From JAKEGK01 sp036507695 (GTDB lineage Bacteria; Pseudomonadota; Gammaproteobacteria; SZUA-152): a stretch of 8,922 bases of DNA. The position numbers were made by a program, and so were the translations under genes. The stretch covers positions 1 through 8,922 of the forward strand of contig DATCIR010000137.1 in assembly GCA_036507695.1 (NCBI GenBank). Reading direction: 5' to 3'. The notes under the pieces are model-generated. The model had not been told where the DNA came from. It saw only the letters and a list, made by a program, of their open reading frames with translations, and made no database searches. Position 1 is the first letter of the stretch, and every line of letters starts with the position of its first letter. Below are positions 1-5,493 of the stretch, piece by piece.

Positions 1-117
1 AATACCAGTTTGCTGTTTCAACATACTAATTTTCATTGCCCAAGTATGGCTGCTCTTGTACAGTTTTAACTCACTGCTGCTAAAAACTAACCCATGCTTG
101 TCATTGTTCCACGCCAT
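1..117 (-). CDS. Partial integron cassette gene, unknown product (C-terminus outside window)
   Basis: The frame is open from an ATG at 117 to the left edge, 39 codons starting MAWNNDKHGLVFSSSELKLY, with no stop. It sits on the same strand as the other cassette genes and begins 13 bases after the attC site at 130-201, which is where a cassette gene should start. No strong ribosome binding site is seen; the bases before the ATG are purine-rich (gagaaacaat). I do not recognise the product. The N-terminus is polar and basic, with no signal peptide. Support comes from position and open frame rather than homology. Confidence 0.55.
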   Translation of the reverse strand, partial: MAWNNDKHGLVFSSSELKLYKSSHTWAMKISMLKQQTGI

Positions 118-129
118 ATTGTTTCTCTA

Positions 130-201
130 TGCTAACGTTCGAGTTAACCGGCCGAGGGGCGCGCAGCGACCCGAAGGTCCGTGTTGAACGCGGGGTTGGG
201 C
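130..201 (-). repeat. attC recombination site
   Basis: Read on the minus strand, the site starts GCCCAAC (201-195) and ends GTTAGCA (136-130). Inner boxes resembling those of class 1 cassette sites (cgttcaa ... ttaactcgaacgttag) flank a GC-rich imperfect palindrome. The stop codon of the gene at 204-770 lies 2 bases outside it, as is usual for integron cassettes. Confidence 0.8.
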
Positions 202-203
202 GT

Positions 204-770
204 CTACTTTATTGAATCCAGTTTCTGTTTGGCTTGTTCTATTAGGGCTCTCAATTCGCCTAGCTGTTGAAGTGACAGAAACGCGTTGGCGGGTCGGTAA
301 TTACCGCATTTAACAGCCGCATCAATCTTTCCGGATCGGTTGCTAAAGGTTGTGGCGCTGAAGTAGCCTTTTGTTTTATACGTAGCCTCAAACTGACTCA
401 GCTTTGTAACGTCAGGCGTGGCCTTCGAGATGTAGTGGAGCCCCTTTAACAACGAATCTACTTCGTCGTAGTCGATGAACGACCGGTTTGTATTTTCCAA
501 CCTACCACTCTCCTTGATTTCGATTACAACCCCAGATTGTTTTTTGCCGCTCGTTGCATCAGTAAACTCCATGGAGTTGACTTCGATTGTGCCGAGCCCT
601 GCCATTTTCCCAATTTCGGAGTACCCCTTGATGACGACGGTTCCGGTTTGCACCTGAAATGCTTCTAGTTTGGTTGCCGGTTCCTTGTCAGTTTGTCCGG
701 GTTGTTCTGCAGCCAACACTAACGCGGTAGAAGGAAGAAGAAATGCAAATGCCAGTGATCGTATATTCAT
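204..770 (-). CDS. Cassette-encoded secreted protein, unknown function
   Basis: The encoded protein is 188 aa. I start it at the ATG at 770, not at the longer frame reaching 893, because the ATG is preceded by AAAGGA about 7 bases upstream and opens a signal peptide (MNIRSLAFAFLLPSTALVLA, likely cut before AEQPG), whereas the upstream extension runs through the attC site at 815-889. The mature part is hydrophilic: a Lys/Gln/Thr-rich linker, a beta-rich middle (about residues 38-90) and a C-terminal helix rich in Leu, Gln and Lys. There is a single cysteine in the mature chain. The protein is probably periplasmic or outer-surface. The next cassette gene downstream is separated by one attC site. 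I recognise no catalytic motif; function is unknown. Confidence 0.8.
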   Translation of the reverse strand: MNIRSLAFAFLLPSTALVLAAEQPGQTDKEPATKLEAFQVQTGTVVIKGYSEIGKMAGLGTIEVNSMEFTDATSGKKQSGVVIEIKESGRLENTNRSFIDYDEVDSLLKGLHYISKATPDVTKLSQFEATYKTKGYFSATTFSNRSGKIDAAVKCGNYRPANAFLSLQQLGELRALIEQAKQKLDSIK

Positions 771-814
771 TGAATTATCCTTTGTGTTGTGACTATGAGA
801 GAGATGCAATTGAC

Positions 815-889
815 GCCCAACGCCAGCTTCAACTCGGACGCACATGAAGCGCAGCGGAATGTGCGTCCGAGTTGAAGCTGATGTTGGGT
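815..889 (-). repeat. attC recombination site with long hairpin
   Basis: On the plus strand the site runs from GCCCAAC (815-821) to GTTGGGT (883-889). Between them lies a near-perfect inverted repeat of about 22 bases (arm AGCTTCAACTCGGACGCACA) around a short centre. This is the cleanest attC in the array. The stop codon of the HNH-like gene (890-892) abuts its outer end. Confidence 0.92.
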
Positions 890-1573
890 TCACCTTTGGC
901 GGAACTTAATAATCTTGCCGCCGCTTTCTGGATGCCATGCATATGGAACATTCCTGATTGGCGTTTCTTTAGACCATGAGACCTGAACGTCTAGTTCACC
1001 GAGTGAGTAGTACCACGTTGCTGCTTCGCACACTCCACCATATTCCTTTCCATGCACTTCCGAGATCCCAACATACAAGCCAGACTTTGAATGAATGTTC
1101 CTCATATTAAAACTTAGATAGATGCCACTGTGCGGATGTTGCTCTAAGACGCATTTAGCAAAGTGACTGAGGTCTATCGGCATATTCTCGTCGGCGATAC
1201 GGCACCCGAACAGCTTAACGAAATAGAGATGGAAGTTAATAGATTGCTGGCCGACCTTGCCAGGGAAAGCCGTTTGGAGTTTAAAGCGCTTTGTTTTCTT
1301 GACGTTCTCCCACCCGGCAAGAATGCTGCGGCTGAGAAGGGTCCAAGCATCGTCATACTTCGCCGTGTGTGTGTCGTTGCAGCGCTGGCAAATCACCTTC
1401 GACGTTTTCAGTTTGTCTGACTTGGCGCTATGGATTCGGATATTTCTGCGATCATCGCTATGGAAGAACACGGGAGAGGCTGGAGTTATCTTTCCAAAGA
1501 ACCTTCTCATATCTGAAGCCTTTACCCGATGCTCGCCGGAATCGGCGTCAGCGCCACAGATCCAACACTCCAT
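890..1573 (-). CDS. HNH-endonuclease-like cassette protein
   Basis: The encoded protein is 227 aa from the ATG at 1573. The frame is open to 1618, but the upstream ATGs lie inside the neighbouring attC site, so the start just after the site (MECWICGADADSGEHRVKAS) is preferred. Visible motifs are C3-x2-C6, an E14-H15 pair followed by Arg/Lys-rich helix residues, and C62-x2-C65-N66. This CxxC...EH...CxxCN pattern is typical of a metal-finger HNH nuclease subgroup, a type I recall being common in integron cassettes. The C-terminal 130 residues carry no motif I recognise. The stop codon TGA abuts the attC at 815-889. The role could be defence, mobile-DNA processing or none; nuclease activity is inferred from motif only, and the classical second catalytic histidine is not obvious. 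Confidence 0.75.
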   Translation of the reverse strand: MECWICGADADSGEHRVKASDMRRFFGKITPASPVFFHSDDRRNIRIHSAKSDKLKTSKVICQRCNDTHTAKYDDAWTLLSRSILAGWENVKKTKRFKLQTAFPGKVGQQSINFHLYFVKLFGCRIADENMPIDLSHFAKCVLEQHPHSGIYLSFNMRNIHSKSGLYVGISEVHGKEYGGVCEAATWYYSLGELDVQVSWSKETPIRNVPYAWHPESGGKIIKFRQR

Positions 1574-1579
1574 TTGTGA

Positions 1580-1658
1580 ACCCAACGTTGCCATAAGCCG
1601 ACCGCGGGCAAATGGCACTTACCTTTGATTACCACGACGGCTTAACGAAGCGGCCGAC
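1580..1658 (-). repeat. Degenerate attC recombination site
   Basis: The inner end is good (ACCCAAC at 1580-1586 on the plus strand, i.e. GTTGGGT on the minus strand). Inner boxes are recognisable: minus-strand TTCGTTAAGCCGTCG and CGGTCGGCTTATGGCAACG pair around ttaagccg/cggctta. The outer end, expected as RYYYAAC, reads GTCGGCC and keeps only some consensus bases. Position between two cassette ORFs supports the call. Confidence 0.6.
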
Positions 1659-1872
1659 CTACATTCAACCCTTTATCTAGCGGGTCGGCTTGATGGTCTG
1701 GTTGGCCGACAAGCTCAATATAAACCACTTTGCTCGATGGCTCCACAAAACTATGCTGTGTTTTTGCAGGGTTTGACGCCACAATTGAAAGTGAGCAGGG
1801 AGCCTTAAAAAGCTTCAAAAAACCACCATATCCTGAATCTACCGATTCACCAAAGTGATTATCGAAGCCGAT
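1642..1872 (-). pseudogene. Headless cassette ORF, no clear start codon
   Basis: One minus-strand frame is open for 76 codons, from just after a TGA (1875-1873) to a TAA at 1644-1642. That stop lies inside the attC site at 1580-1658, the usual place for the end of a cassette gene. The translation looks protein-like (begins IGFDNHFGESVDSGYGG and ends DPLDKGLNVGRPLR). No ATG opens the frame; a TTG at the Phe-Leu-Lys-Leu stretch could give a 58-aa product, with AGGA about 12 bases upstream. An adjacent frame from an ATG at 1917 reads 27 codons before a TAG, so a frameshift may have split an originally longer gene. I do not recognise the product. Confidence 0.45.
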
Positions 1873-1943
1873 TCATTTGATTCCACCGATTCACTTTCTG
1901 AAACCACCATCGATGGCGCCATATGTTTTTTGTCTCTATTCGA

Positions 1944-2022
1944 GGCCAACGCCTGGCATCATTTGGCGGCTACCGCAAGCGGAGCGCCGCGGTTGCCGGT
2001 CAAATGGGTGCCCTGGTTAGCC
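1944..2022 (-). repeat. attC recombination site
   Basis: On the plus strand the ends are GGCCAAC (1944-1950) and GTTAGCC (2016-2022), each one base off consensus. The arms form an imperfect palindrome (plus GCCTGGCATCATTTG against CAAATGGGTGCCCTGG) with a GC-rich centre. The TAA stop of the upstream cassette gene (2019-2017) lies inside the outer end. Confidence 0.82.
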
Positions 2023-2454
2023 GTTGTTTTCCAATTGATATTCATAATAATATTTAGCTTCTTCTCGAGCACTTTGATCAGCTTGTTCATTTGTTTGAGC
2101 TTTGAGAAGAAGCTGAAGAAAACTAGTTCTTTCACTTTCGCTTAGATTAGAATTCAATATTCTGTTTAACATCCAAATAGTATGTATTGTCGGTTTTCGT
2201 GCAATTGATGCTTTTAATTCTTCAACATAATTTGGATAAAACTTTTCTACTAAATGCACCAACGGACCAGGCGAACCTATATCTGCCAACGGGTTACGCT
2301 CCATAAACTCAAAAATATTAGGTATTACTTTTTCCACATATTTTTCATTTTCTATTTCTTCTGTTAATTCATATAGAACAGAGACGATATCCTCATGTTC
2401 TGATGGGTTAAGAGACTCCAACCTTTCTGCAAATTTTGATAAATGTGTTTCCAT
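2017..2454 (-). CDS. Acidic cytosolic cassette protein, possible immunity protein
   Basis: The encoded protein is 145 aa, starting at the ATG at 2454, 10 bases after the attC at 2465-2531. The leader has no clear Shine-Dalgarno sequence. There is no signal peptide or membrane segment. The composition is rich in Glu, Leu and Asn and looks all-helical. A conserved-looking centre reads ADIGSPGPLVHLVEKFYP (about residues 57-74), followed by KPTIHTIWMLNRILNSN. From memory this block occurs in a family of small proteins found next to bacterial toxins and polymorphic-toxin loci, which suggests an immunity or antitoxin role; that is recollection, not a search result. No partner toxin is visible beside it, as expected for a single-gene cassette. 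The product is otherwise hypothetical. Confidence 0.8.
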   Translation of the reverse strand: METHLSKFAERLESLNPSEHEDIVSVLYELTEEIENEKYVEKVIPNIFEFMERNPLADIGSPGPLVHLVEKFYPNYVEELKASIARKPTIHTIWMLNRILNSNLSESERTSFLQLLLKAQTNEQADQSAREEAKYYYEYQLENNG

Positions 2455-2464
2455 ATTTATTTAC

Positions 2465-2531
2465 GGTTAACGGCCATCTTCACGGGCGGCGTCGCGTTAG
2501 CGACGCCGTCCCGTGGAAGCGGTGGTTAGAT
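2465..2531 (-). repeat. attC recombination site
   Basis: On the plus strand the ends are GGTTAAC (2465-2471) and GTTAGAT (2525-2531). The arms pair strongly: GGGCGGCGTCGC, a 4-base loop, then GCGACGCCGTCCC, extended outwards by TTCAC/GTGGAA. The site is compact and separates the HEPN-like gene from the acidic-protein gene. Confidence 0.88.
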
Positions 2532-2537
2532 TGCATG

Positions 2538-3305
2538 TTACATATGCTTAATGCGGTCATCACAGCTTTCACATATGTAGTCGATATGTGGAGGATGATC
2601 GTCATTCCATACGATCCCTTCCGACTTACGAATCACCTCGGAGCAGACGCAGCATTCGATTTCTGGGTCTTCTTCCCCACAAAACTTACAGATGTACTTC
2701 CCTCCAACGCGGATCGCGGTGTTCTTACTCCAACAGATGGTGCAGTCATACACATCACCATCGGGTGACTCTTCCGCCGCTTCACGTTGTGCATTCGCCA
2801 GTTCTGCTTTGTGTTCGTCCGCAAGTTCTTCAAACACCTTGAACGTGTCGGCATCAATATGGTCGTAGATGTCGATATCGGCATGTGTGTCATTAAAATC
2901 GATTACCGCCTGTGTAAGCCGACCAAGAGCTCGCCTTACCTCTGCCACATTCATTGTGAACTTGTGATGCTCGATATCGTTTCTTAGCTTCTTGAGCCAT
3001 TCCATGTCACTAAAGAACGAGGGATCGACATCCTTTCCTTCGTTCTTTAAGAATTGCACAGCCTCCCACAAACCAATCGTTTTTTCCTTTTTTATGTTTT
3101 TGCTGAAGGGGTCTTTATAGATAAGCAGTGGATGAGACTGGGTGACATAGTACTTGAACAGCAATTCAACGAAGTGGGCAAAGTGCAAAATTGCAAATTT
3201 GTAGGCCCTTAGATCTCCCTTTGTGCCTTCTTGATACTTTCGCAGTGCCTCGTTAAGGCTATCAACCGCGTTTTCGAGAAGATCAAGTTCGTGCTCTACG
3301 GGCAT
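2538..3305 (-). CDS. HEPN-like protein with C-terminal zinc ribbons
   Basis: The encoded protein is 255 aa from the ATG at 3305, with AAGG 5 bases upstream. The N-terminal half (about 1-140) is helical. It contains an FAILHFAHFVELLFKYYV helix and then KKLRNDIEHH, where R108-N-D-I-E-H113 matches the Rx4H signature of HEPN ribonucleases and their relatives. After an acidic linker come two CxxC pairs at C188/C191 and C206/C209 (one zinc ribbon) and another pair set at C218/C221 and C245/C248. The order HEPN then zinc ribbon suggests an RNA-binding or RNA-cleaving protein. HEPN domains are widespread in toxin-antitoxin and anti-phage systems, so a defence role is plausible but inferred. TAA lies 6 bases past the attC at 2465-2531. 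The protein is cytosolic; no membrane segment is seen. Confidence 0.82.
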   Translation of the reverse strand: MPVEHELDLLENAVDSLNEALRKYQEGTKGDLRAYKFAILHFAHFVELLFKYYVTQSHPLLIYKDPFSKNIKKEKTIGLWEAVQFLKNEGKDVDPSFFSDMEWLKKLRNDIEHHKFTMNVAEVRRALGRLTQAVIDFNDTHADIDIYDHIDADTFKVFEELADEHKAELANAQREAAEESPDGDVYDCTICWSKNTAIRVGGKYICKFCGEEDPEIECCVCSEVIRKSEGIVWNDDHPPHIDYICESCDDRIKHM

Positions 3306-3328
3306 TTCGCCTTACCTGTGATTCTGCA

Positions 3329-3409
3329 ATCTAACGCCAAGTGTAACTGGCGCATTTGCAGGGAGCGAAGCGACCGAAAAATGCGTCCATGTTTACACGC
3401 TTGTTAGGG
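3329..3409 (-). repeat. attC recombination site
   Basis: On the plus strand the ends are ATCTAAC (3329-3335, full consensus) and GTTAGGG (3403-3409). The arms pair as CGCCAAGTGTAA...GCGCATTT against AAATGCGTCC...TTTACACGCTT. The TAA stop of the first cassette gene (3406-3404) lies inside GTTAGGG. Confidence 0.9.
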
Positions 3410-3820
3410 CTGAGTGGAATAAACAAAATCACCGAAAGTGATTATTTGTAATTCCCGCCCTTGATACGATGTTTGTTGGTTTTCTATCATTTCCCCGGTA
3501 AAAGTAAACTGGAATTTTAATTCTGATTTATCAGGGAACACAAAACGACCAGAGAAAACATCATCTTTGTCGTAGTTGTATTTATTAAAGTCGTTGGAAA
3601 AATCTGGATTTTGGTTAGTAACATCAAAAGTAAATTTATTATGCATTATGCCCGTAGGTGTTTTTGTCAACATTAGATCACTATTAAACGCAATATAATT
3701 AACTTCTGTGTTTTTTACTTTTACTTTGCCAAAGTGAACCATCGTTTCCGTGCTACCAGCAGCCGATGAGTTGTAATCCTTATCACTAAAGTAGAAATCT
3801 GCTTCAACATCTTTATTCAC
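3404..3820 (-). CDS. First-cassette protein, unknown, GTG start
   Basis: The encoded protein is 138 aa. The start is GTG at 3820, supported by AAAGGAG (3835-3829) 8 bases upstream; no nearby ATG competes. There is no signal peptide or membrane segment. Alternating hydrophobic and polar residues, many Phe, Tyr, Asp and Asn, and segments such as DDVFSGRFVFPDKSELKFQF suggest a beta-sandwich or lipocalin-like fold. The gene is AT-rich compared with the right side of the window, which suits an acquired cassette. As the cassette closest to the candidate attI and Pc promoter it should be the best expressed of the array. I do not recognise the family. Confidence 0.82.
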   Translation of the reverse strand: MNKDVEADFYFSDKDYNSSAAGSTETMVHFGKVKVKNTEVNYIAFNSDLMLTKTPTGIMHNKFTFDVTNQNPDFSNDFNKYNYDKDDVFSGRFVFPDKSELKFQFTFTGEMIENQQTSYQGRELQIITFGDFVYSTQP

Positions 3821-3849
3821 TTAATATGCTCCTTTAATTTGTTAAATGA

Positions 3850-3880
3850 TTGTAAGCCCTAACAGTTGTTTATACAGATT
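3850..3880 (-). other. Candidate attI site of the integron
   Basis: The minus strand reads TATAAACAACTGTTAGGGC (3873-3855). It resembles the core of attI1 (TAAAACAAAGTTAG) and ends with the same GTTAGGGC found at the next attC junction (3403-3410). No pairing second arm is found to the right within 100 bases, which separates it from an attC. It lies between the Pc-like promoter and the first cassette gene, the expected place. Confidence 0.5.
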
Positions 3881-3892
3881 GTCATTTTTCCA

Positions 3893-4203
3893 GACTTATC
3901 GACACAGTTTATAAATCTTTTTCCGAACATTGCCAATTGCGATTCACGTTGTCAATCAACTTTAGCTGACCGGATCTGCTGTCCCAGTTTTTAATGGGTA
4001 AGGTACCGCCCTTTTGCTGTTCTGATTTATTCTTTTTTTCATATTGTTATAGCTTAGATAGGCCATCAATTCTAGCCAGCGGGACGATTATTTGAGTGCT
4101 CGTTCAATAGCACTCGCCACCGGTTGCCGGATTTTTTTACCCATCAAAAGGTGTTTACCCGGCTGTATTTATTGCCTGTGTCAAATTTACTGACTTATCG
4201 ACA
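3893..4203. repeat. Direct repeat pair GACTTATCGACA
   Basis: The 12-mer occurs at 3893-3904 and at 4192-4203, 299 bases apart, same orientation. Similarity extends leftwards to 20 matches in 24 (gtcatttttcca versus gtcaaatttact). The pair brackets most of the platform spacer. It could be a duplicated protein-binding site or a scar of an insertion or deletion. Confidence 0.6.
3908..3936 (-). promoter_or_regulatory. Sigma70-type promoter into the cassette array (Pc candidate)
   Basis: The minus strand carries TTGGCA (3936-3931), 17 bases, then TATAAA (3913-3908), each one base off consensus with ideal spacing. It points left across the candidate attI into the first cassette gene. A perfect TTGACA (3956-3951) lies further upstream but has a poor -10 partner. 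Confidence 0.5.
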
Positions 4204-4244
4204 ATGTCACTAAGTCTGTAAAAGACAGATGGTGGACATATTGT

Positions 4245-4274
4245 TTGATTTTGGTAGACGACTGCTTTTATAAG
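4245..4274 (+). promoter_or_regulatory. Promoter candidate for the integrase remnant
   Basis: TTGATT (4245-4250), an 18-base spacer, and TATAAG (4269-4274) give a fair sigma70 match about 57 bases before the ATG at 4331. The -10 element lies inside the LexA-type palindrome. Confidence 0.4.
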
Positions 4275-4278
4275 CAGT
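4261..4278. promoter_or_regulatory. LexA (SOS) box candidate
   Basis: ACTGCTTTTATAAGCAGT is an 18-bp inverted repeat whose core is CTG-N10-CAG (4262-4277) with an AT-rich centre. This is the spacing of the gamma/betaproteobacterial LexA operator. It overlaps the -10 element of the promoter in front of the integrase-like ORF. LexA control of intI is established for several integrons, so position and pattern agree. Confidence 0.6.
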
Positions 4279-4330
4279 ACCCCTTACACCACGGTTAAAT
4301 TGCGCGCAAAACAATAGCGAGGGAGATTCC

Positions 4331-4381
4331 ATGAAATCGGAGACTATCGACAGGTTTTGGGAGAACGACATCCGCAAAGCG
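4331..4381 (+). pseudogene. intI: Integron integrase N-terminal remnant
   Basis: The ATG at 4331 follows a good ribosome binding site (GAGGGAG, about 6 bases). The ORF reads MKSETIDRFWENDIRKA and stops at 4381. The IDxFWENxI pattern resembles, from memory, the N-terminal core-binding segment of proteobacterial IntI-type tyrosine recombinases, which are about 320 aa. No other integrase sequence, and none of the catalytic R...HxxR...Y region, follows. It is divergent from the cassettes and preceded by a LexA-type box, the standard geometry of an integron platform. The identification rests more on context than on 17 residues. If right, the integrase has lost over 90% of its length. Confidence 0.5.
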
Positions 4382-4578
4382 TAAAATCCTGGCAGTAAAA
4401 ACCACGAGATGAGTCAGCCAGTTAAAGATTTCTCCCTGTGGTCGAAATGGCAGAAAATCAATTAATCAGAGCTTCCTTAATGACAACGAAAACGGCGACG
4501 TTGTTTTTATGAATGCACCCGACACGACATTCTCAGGCAGGGCTGCTTTGGTTTAATAACAAAGACTATCTATATATA

Positions 4579-4829
4579 TCAGGTGCATTCTTTCAACTGA
4601 AAGCGCTCGGCGACGCTTTTATTGTCCGCGGTATTTTTCAGCCGGGGTGTAGTGAGCTTGACGGATTTCACGACTTTCTGGTTGCGCAGCTACTCGCTGA
4701 CAACATCCCAGATGGGTTTTCCCAGTTGGCCGTCGTCCATGCCCGCCCATGCGCCCGCCACGTACTTGTTGCTGGCCTTGCCGTTTCTAACCTCCAAAGT
4801 TGCAAAAATTCACGCCGGGATACGCCCAT
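4579..4829 (-). pseudogene. soxB: soxB remnant, frameshifted and with stop codon
   Basis: The ATG at 4829 opens MGVSRREFLQL, a twin-arginine start almost identical in sense to the neighbouring soxB remnant. Directly after it the frame is lost, and a different frame continues with a SoxB C-terminal segment: KASNKYVAGAWAGM, then GKPIWDVVSE, a TAG at 4692-4690 where Tyr is expected, LRNQKVVKSVKLTTP, ending at a TGA at 4581-4579. SoxB is normally about 560-590 aa, so some 430 residues including the whole manganese phosphatase domain and most of the nucleotidase-like domain are missing. Codons differ at many synonymous sites from the copy at 4891-5493, so this is a diverged tandem copy rather than a recent duplicate. 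It is non-functional. Confidence 0.8.
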
Positions 4830-4890
4830 GCTGCTTAGCTTGGTAAGCTGGCTATTGTCTTGTATTACTGCTATTAACGAATTGCTGGAT

Positions 4891-5493
4891 TTATGCCGCC
4901 GGGGCTTGATAGCCCTTGTTGCCGGTTAAATCCGGCAATGCAGGCTGATTGACATCGCTGACCGCAATGAATTTTTTATCCCGTAAATAATCAGCCACCA
5001 CATCCCACACTGGTGCGTTATTTTCAGTTTCCTGCACGCCGCCCCATCCCGCGACAACATAGTTTTTATTGGGTTGAACCGGTTTCCCGTGCAGCGTTAA
5101 TGCGCTGATGCGTGATCCCATTGCCGCTGCCGGGTCCAGCCGGTAGTGCAATGCGCCGACGCGCACCATATCCCCGCCTTGTTGTTTGTAGGGATCGCGG
5201 CTGAAGCGGTTGTCGGCGATATCTTCCAGTATGTTTTTAAGTTGTTCACCACTGCGTTCGTTACGGGTTACCTGCGCATAGGTTATGGCGGTTTGCGCCA
5301 TGACATCTTCCAGGGTGATAGGGGCGCCGGGGAGCAGGGTGGGAATGTCGCAGAGGTTGCCAGCGCCTGCCATGAGCGAAGCGCCGGCCGGATTCGCGGA
5401 CCGGTTTTGCGCGGACGAGGCAGGGTGGGACCATAAGCCCGCGGTAGCCGCCGCCGCGAGTAATTGCAGAAATTCTCTTCGTGAATACGCCAT
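4891..5493 (-). pseudogene. soxB: Internally deleted soxB, in-frame 200-aa fusion
   Basis: The start at the ATG at 5493 gives a twin-arginine signal (SRREFLQLLAAAATAGL, residues 4-20). Residues 44-51 (AGNLCDIP) match the start of mature SoxB, and from residue 52 the text jumps to the C-terminal domain: TLLPGAPITLEDVMAQT, ILEDIADN (88-95), QQGGDMVRVGAL (104-115), YVVAGWGGV, PVWDVVADYLRDKK. The junction lies near 5340. About 350 residues are absent, comprising the metallophosphatase domain with the dinuclear manganese site that hydrolyses sulfate from SoxY-bound substrate. The frame is intact, so an exported remnant could still be made, but thiosulfohydrolase activity is not possible by the known mechanism. 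No other sox gene is nearby. The frame is open upstream to 5706 without another good start. Confidence 0.85.

Larger units (their letters stand above)
3863..4330. other. Non-coding integron platform region
   Basis: No gene of useful length is seen here on either strand. The stretch holds the Pc-like promoter, a 7-bp hairpin GAGTGCT/AGCACTC (4094-4100 with 4109-4115) followed by a T-run at 4132-4138, an exact 12-bp direct repeat GACTTATCGACA (3893-3904 and 4192-4203), a short palindrome TCTGT/ACAGA (4215-4229), and the promoter and LexA-type box before the ORF at 4331. Confidence 0.6.

Noticed and set aside
771..893. N-terminal extension of the secreted cassette protein to 893
   Set aside because: It would be translated from the attC palindrome at 815-889 and bury the clear signal peptide that starts at 770 with its own ribosome binding site.
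1574..1618. Longer start for the HNH-like gene
   Set aside because: The upstream ATGs fall inside the attC site at 1580-1658; the CWICG motif begins right after the ATG at 1573.
4215..4229. TCTGT/ACAGA palindrome as a LexA box
   Set aside because: Spacing is CTG-N7-CAG, not N10; the palindrome at 4261-4278 has the correct spacing.
4513..4929. Plus-strand 138-aa frame
   Set aside because: It is the antisense shadow of the two soxB remnants, which explain the sequence on the minus strand.
4919..4938. TTGCCGG/CCGGCAA hairpin as a terminator
   Set aside because: It lies inside the soxB remnant reading frame and has no T-run.
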